From assembly GCA_013813955.1 (NCBI GenBank), contig JACCQW010000058.1, forward strand, positions 1-11,494: a stretch of 11,494 nucleotides of DNA. The letters run 5' to 3'. The translations under genes were made by a program, and so were the position numbers. Below, piece after piece: positions 5,761 to 11,494 of the stretch; positions within the stretch are counted from its first letter, which is position 1; each line of letters opens with the position of its first letter. The notes beneath the pieces were generated by a model. It did not search any database. It worked only from the letters and a program-made list of their open reading frames with translations, and had not been told where the DNA came from. The stretch is from Solirubrobacterales bacterium (GTDB taxonomy: Bacteria; Actinomycetota; Thermoleophilia; Solirubrobacterales; Solirubrobacteraceae).

Positions 5761-7730
5761 ATGGCCGACAATCAGCAGCGCACACCGTGGCGCGTCGAGG
5801 GCGAGCGCGAGCCCGCCGACAAGGAGAAGGCCCCTGCCCGGCGCATGCCGCGCCCGCCAGGGGGCCGGCGCTTCTGGTACTTCCTGCTCGGGTTGCTGGC
5901 CCTGAACATCCTCCTCGGCCAGCTCATCCCCACCAGCGAGGACCGTCGCCTGGACGTCCCGTACACGTTCTTCCGCGCCCAGGTCGCGGAGGGCAACGTG
6001 GAGGAGGTCAACGCCAACAACGACGTGATCCAGGGTGCGTTCAAGACGGAGGCGAAGTTCCAGGGCGAGGGCCCCGAGAAGACCTTTGAGACCGTCCGCC
6101 CCACCTTCGCCGAGGACGACCAGCTGCTGCAGCTGCTCATCCGCGAGGACGTGCAGGTCAACGCCAGCTCGATCGACGAGGGCCGGTCGTTGCTGGCCAC
6201 GCTGCTGATCTCCTTCGGGCCCACGCTGCTGCTCGTCGGCCTGTTCATCTTCTTCATCCGCAAGGCAGCCGCCGCCGGAGGCGCGGGCGGGCTCGGCGGC
6301 CTGGGACGCTCGAAGGCCAAGCGCTACGACGCCAGCGCCACGCGCGTGTCCTTCGACGACGTCGCGGGGATCGACGAGGCCGAGGAGGAGCTCGTCGAGA
6401 TCGTCGACTTCCTCAAGAACCCCGACCGCTACCGCAAGCTCGGCGCCGCGATCCCCAAGGGCGTGCTGCTCTCCGGCCCGCCGGGCACGGGCAAGACTCT
6501 GCTCGCGCGCGCGGTGGCCGGTGAGGCCGACGTGCCCTTCTTCAGCCTCAGCGCGTCGGAGTTCATCGAGATGGTCGTCGGCGTCGGCGCCAGCCGCGTG
6601 CGCGACCTCTTCGACCAGGCCATGAAGGCCGCGCCGGCGATCATCTTCATCGACGAGCTCGACGCGATCGGCCGCTCGCGGGGCGGCGGCGGGGGCATGG
6701 GCGGCGGCCACGACGAGCGTGAGCAGACGCTCAATCAGATCCTCACCGAGATGGACGGCTTCTCGGGCAAGGAGGGCGTCATCGTGCTGGCCGCCACGAA
6801 CCGGCCCGAGATCCTCGATCCCGCGCTGCTGCGCCCCGGGCGCTTCGACCGGCGCCTGACCGTCAATCCGCCCGACAAGGATGGCCGGCGCTTCATCCTC
6901 GAGATCCACACGCGCTCCGTGCCGCTGCACGAGGACGTCGACCTCGCCCAGCTGGCCTCCACGACGCCGGGCATGGTGGGCGCCGACCTGCGCAACCTCG
7001 TCAACGAGGGCGCACTGCTGGCCGCCCGCCGCGACCACAAGGCCGTCACGACGGGTGACCTCGCCGACGCGCTGGAGCGCATCATCCTCGGCGCCGAGCG
7101 CCGGATCACGATCTCACCCGAGGAGCGCGAGCGCACGGCCTACCACGAGTCCGGCCATGCGGTGCTGGGCATGCTCGAGCCCGGTGCCGACCCTGTGCGC
7201 AAGGTCTCGATCGTCCCGCGCGGGCGTGCGTTGGGCGTGACCTTCCAGTCGCCGGACGCCGACCGCTACGGCTATGACGCCCGCTACCTGGAGGGTCGCA
7301 TCGTCGGCGCGCTGGGCGGGCGGGCGGCGGAGGAGATCATCTACGGCAACGTGACCACCGGCGCGGAGTCCGACCTCGAGCAGGTGACGAGCATCGCGCG
7401 TCAGATGGTCGGGCGCTGGGGCATGTCCGACGTGATCGGGCTGGTCTCCGTCCTGCCCTCCCCCGCCGAGGAGCCGTACTTCCCGGGCACCTCCGGGCAG
7501 ATCTCCGACGAGACGCGCGAGCTCGTCGACCGCGAGGTCCGGCGGATCATCGAGGCCTGCTACGAGAAGGCCAAGCGGATGCTCAACGACAACCGCGAGC
7601 GCCTCGAGTCGCTCACGCAGGCGCTGCTCGAGCACGAGACGCTCGACGAGCTCGACGCCTACCGCGCTGCCGGCTTCGAGCGCAACCCCCCCGCCGCCGA
7701 GGTCGGCGAGCCGCCCCCGCTGAAAGTGAC

Positions 7731-7734
<4 letters not shown>
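5761..7734 (+). CDS. ftsH: ATP-dependent zinc metalloprotease FtsH
   Basis: A 657-residue membrane-anchored AAA+ protease that degrades membrane and regulatory proteins. A Pro/Arg-rich cytoplasmic start (1-37) leads into membrane helix 1 (about 38-56), an external domain, and helix 2 (about 144-166). The AAA domain has Walker A GPPGTGKT (239-246), Walker B IIFIDE (294-299) and the second region of homology with ATNRPE (345-350) and arginines R358/R361. The protease site is HESGH (462-466), with likely third zinc ligand D538 in [10 protein letters not shown]. Pore loop 1 reads EMVVGVGAS (270-278), with Val where most FtsH have Phe. An in-frame TGA at 5746-5748 leaves ATG 5761 as the first start. 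AAGGGAG abuts the ATG, too close for a normal ribosome site. It sits inverted between pilB and pilT, and its stop shares CTAG with that of pilB. Confidence 0.96.
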
Positions 7735-9484
<1,750 letters not shown>

Positions 9485-9488
<4 letters not shown>

Positions 9489-10267
9489 CGTGTTCGTGCT
9501 CGGCCATAGCGCGCCGCGGCGCGCATCGTGTCCAGCGGCGCCGGCCTGCCCGTCCACGCGGTGAAGCTCAGCGCTCCCTGGCGAACCAGGACCTCCAGCC
9601 CGTCCACGGTGGCCACGCCCCGTGCCCCGGCCTCTCGGATCAGCGCCGTTTCCCCCGCTGCGTACACCAGGTCCACGACGGTCGCATATTCGCCCAGTCC
9701 ATCGGCATCCAGCGGCAGATCCTTGAGGGTGGACGTGGAGCCGGTGGAGTCCTCGAGACCGACGCTGGTGCAGTTGACGAGGACCTCGGCGGCCACCGGC
9801 GCGCTGACGACGCGGGCGCCGAGGCCCTCGGCACGCGCGCGCGTGCGGTTCCAGATCGCGACGTCGGCGCCGGCGGTGCGCAGCGCCCAGACCGCGGCTC
9901 TGGCACTGCCGCCCGCACCGAGCACGAACGCGGAGGCGGGCGTGCGGCCCAGCGCGGCCATGAGCCCCGGTGCGTCGGTGTTGTCGGCGTGGATCGAGCC
10001 GTCCTCGTGCAGGGTCAGCGTGTTGGCGGCGCCGATCTCGGTGGCCGTCGCCGACGCGCTGGTGGCCACGGCGAGCGCGGCCTGCTTGTGTGGGATCGTG
10101 ACGTTTGCTCCGCGAAAGCCGGCGGCGCCCAGCCCGCGCACTGTCTCCGCGAACAGCTCGGGCGGCACAGGCAAAAGCTGATAGCCGGCCAGCCCGGCCG
10201 CGCGCATGATCGCCGGGGAGCGGCTGTGGCGGACGGGCCAGCCCAGCACCCCGTAGCGCGGGCTCAA
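9485..10267 (-). CDS. aroE: Shikimate dehydrogenase (NADP+)
   Basis: A 260-residue cytoplasmic enzyme that reduces 3-dehydroshikimate to shikimate in aromatic amino acid synthesis. Substrate-binding S15 and S17 lie in HSRSP. K61 (NVTIPHK) and D98 (DNTD) are the catalytic Lys/Asp pair, with N82 in GAANTL. The Rossmann dinucleotide loop is GAGGSARA (117-124), and NRT at 140-142 is the usual NADP-phosphate clamp region. Q230 in VRQGALSF closes the substrate site. The start is TTG 10267: it overlaps the mltG stop as TTGA, and the next in-frame ATG would remove the substrate-binding SRSP motif. A TTG start without an independent ribosome site suggests translation by coupling from mltG, perhaps at low yield. 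The length is slightly under the common 270-285. The mltG-aroE pairing is common in Actinobacteria and supports the organism assignment. Confidence 0.95.
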
Positions 10268-11494
10268 CAGCTCGTGGGCGAGTTGCCCCCGCGGCGGGCG
10301 CGCTCCGCGTTGTAGCGCTGCACGTCCGCCTGGAACTCCGCGTCGGTCGCCGAGAACGCGTGCTCGCCGCAGGTGCCCGGCTTGACGACGTAGTACAGGA
10401 AGTCGACGTTCGCGGGCCTTGCCGCGGCGCGGATCGAGTCCAGGCCCGGGCTGCCGATCGGCGTGGGCGGCAGGCCGGTGCGCTTGCGTGTGTTGAACGG
10501 AGAGTCGATGGCCAGCTCGGACTCGCGCAGCGGCCGGGTCCAGTTGTTCGTCGCGTAGCGGATCGTGGCGTCGATGCCCAGCGGCATCCCGTCGCCGAGG
10601 CGGTTGTAGATCACCGCGGCGATGATCGGGCGCTCCTTGGCCAGCTGCGCCTCGCGCTCGACCATCGAGGCGATGATCAGCACGTCGTAGGCCGTGAGGT
10701 TCTTGCGCCGCGCCGTGCGCAGGCTCACCGAGTCGAAGTTCTCCTTGAACGCCTCGAGCTGGCGCTCGACGAGCTGGCCGGCGGTCGCGTCCCCGGTCAG
10801 CTCGTACGTGGCCGGGAAGAGGAAGCCTTCCAGGGTGCTGGTCTTCCGGGGGGCCTTGAAGTCACGCGGGCTCAGCGTGCCCGAGCGCCGTGACGCGCGC
10901 AGGTAGTCGCCGCGCAGGCCCGCCTTCTCGACGATCCGGACGGTCTCGCGGCGCGAGCGACCCTCCGGAATCGTGACGTCGATCGTCGCGGGGGGCGCGA
11001 CGGCCTTGGGCTTCGCCGCCAGGACGTCGATCGCAGCGCCGTAGCTCATGTCCTCGCGCAGGGTGTGCGGGCCCGAGCGCAGGTCGTCGCGCTTGCCGCC
11101 GACGGTCGCGCGCACGGAGAACAGAAAGCCGGAGTCCACGATGCCGGCGGCGGCGAGGACGTCGCCAATCTCCCCCACGCTGGACCCCTCCGGGATCGTG
11201 ACCCGGACGGGCTCGCCTGCGTCGCCCGCGAAGGGCTGCGCGAGCGTGACGAACACGAACACCGCCAGTGCGAAGGCGAGCAGGAGGACGCCGCCGAGGA
11301 CCCTGCCGCGCAGGCTGCGCCTCGCCCGTGCCGGGCCGGGCGGGACGTCGCCGGGGGGGGTCACGAACGTTCGCGCGTGCTGACCGCGCGGGTTCGGCAT
11401 CCGGCGCGCGCGGCGAGTGCCGATCGGGTGGTCGGTCTCGTCGGGCAGGGCGCCGGCGGGGGCAGCGGGCGGCGCCGGGGGGTCGGGCTCGATG
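10264..11494 (-). CDS. mltG: Endolytic murein transglycosylase MltG (N-terminus cut by window edge)
   Basis: A membrane-anchored YceG/MltG lytic transglycosylase that cleaves nascent glycan strands and ends their growth. Numbering from the in-frame ATG at 11400: one membrane helix at about 35-54, a LysM-like region with VRVTIPEGSSVGEIGDVL from 65, a second similar segment IDVTIPEGRSRRETV (140-154), and the catalytic part with TLEGFLFPATYEL (189-201), ASMVEREA (244-251, catalytic Glu probably E248), YNRL (265-268) and the RTGLPPTPIGSPGLDSI stretch (307-323). The frame stays open from 11400 to the edge and encodes a Pro/Ala/acid-rich sequence ending in TRRARR, and no ribosome site precedes 11400. 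So the true start is probably outside, with a longer cytoplasmic N-terminus as is common in Actinobacteria; ATG 11400 (378 residues) is the alternative. It heads the mltG-aroE-pilB operon; ruvX and alaS often lie upstream in related genomes. Confidence 0.92.
   Translation of the reverse strand, partial: IEPDPPAPPAAPAGALPDETDHPIGTRRARRMPNPRGQHARTFVTPPGDVPPGPARARRSLRGRVLGGVLLLAFALAVFVFVTLAQPFAGDAGEPVRVTIPEGSSVGEIGDVLAAAGIVDSGFLFSVRATVGGKRDDLRSGPHTLREDMSYGAAIDVLAAKPKAVAPPATIDVTIPEGRSRRETVRIVEKAGLRGDYLRASRRSGTLSPRDFKAPRKTSTLEGFLFPATYELTGDATAGQLVERQLEAFKENFDSVSLRTARRKNLTAYDVLIIASMVEREAQLAKERPIIAAVIYNRLGDGMPLGIDATIRYATNNWTRPLRESELAIDSPFNTRKRTGLPPTPIGSPGLDSIRAAARPANVDFLYYVVKPGTCGEHAFSATDAEFQADVQRYNAERARRGGNSPTSC
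11353..11360. repeat. Eight-base G/C homopolymer inside mltG
   Basis: Eight consecutive G on the + strand, read as C8 in mltG codons for V-T-P-P-G, in the cytoplasmic N-terminal part before the membrane helix. It is the longest mononucleotide run I found in the window. It could be a slippage site or an assembly error, but the frame is intact on both sides as given. Confidence 0.6.

Noticed and set aside
5683..7038. N-terminal extension of PilT by 452 codons, antisense to ftsH
   Set aside because: The extension is low-complexity and antisense to ftsH; normal PilT begins at ATG 5682 with its family N-terminus.

Overview
This window looks like chromosomal DNA from a GC-rich (about 70% by eye), actinobacterial-type bacterium. 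The mltG-aroE linkage, the type IV pilus motor genes beside it, the GTG/TTG starts and the sparse Shine-Dalgarno sites fit the Thermoleophilia/Solirubrobacterales best. That placement is inference, since there is no rRNA or marker tree to use. All eight recognisable protein families here are housekeeping or pilus families. I see no tRNA, rRNA, insertion sequence, prophage, CRISPR array or defence system.

Layout. Left block, + strand: gluQ (tRNA-Asp Q34 glutamylation enzyme), a small two-helix membrane protein whose GTG start overlaps the gluQ stop, and an RNase D gene (rnd). This block converges on a minus-strand gene for a YciE/YciF-like (DUF892) ferritin-fold protein with a long, histone-H1-like basic tail built from 15-bp DNA repeats. 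Next come pilC and pilT (minus strand, ATGA overlap), which diverge from ftsH (+ strand) across a 78-bp promoter region. ftsH converges on pilB, and the two stop codons share the palindrome CTAG. pilB, aroE and mltG form a minus-strand operon (transcribed mltG, then aroE, then pilB) with 4-bp overlaps. mltG runs off the right edge, so its N-terminus is missing.

Function. PilB (extension ATPase), PilT (retraction ATPase) and PilC (inner-membrane platform) are the motor of a retractable type IV pilus. Pilins, prepilin peptidase and PilM/N/O are not in the window. The pil set is split by an inverted ftsH, so pilB would be read with mltG-aroE, while pilTC appears to have its own start region, back to back with ftsH. 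MltG (peptidoglycan strand release) and AroE (shikimate pathway) are conserved neighbours with no direct pilus role.

Most worth a second look: the DUF892 protein with its pentapeptide-repeat basic tail, ftsH inside the pil cluster, the aliphatic pore-loop residue in FtsH where an aromatic one is usual, the degenerate c-di-GMP motif in PilB, and TANNNT boxes close to three starts that lack a good ribosome site. I found no convincing wholly new system.
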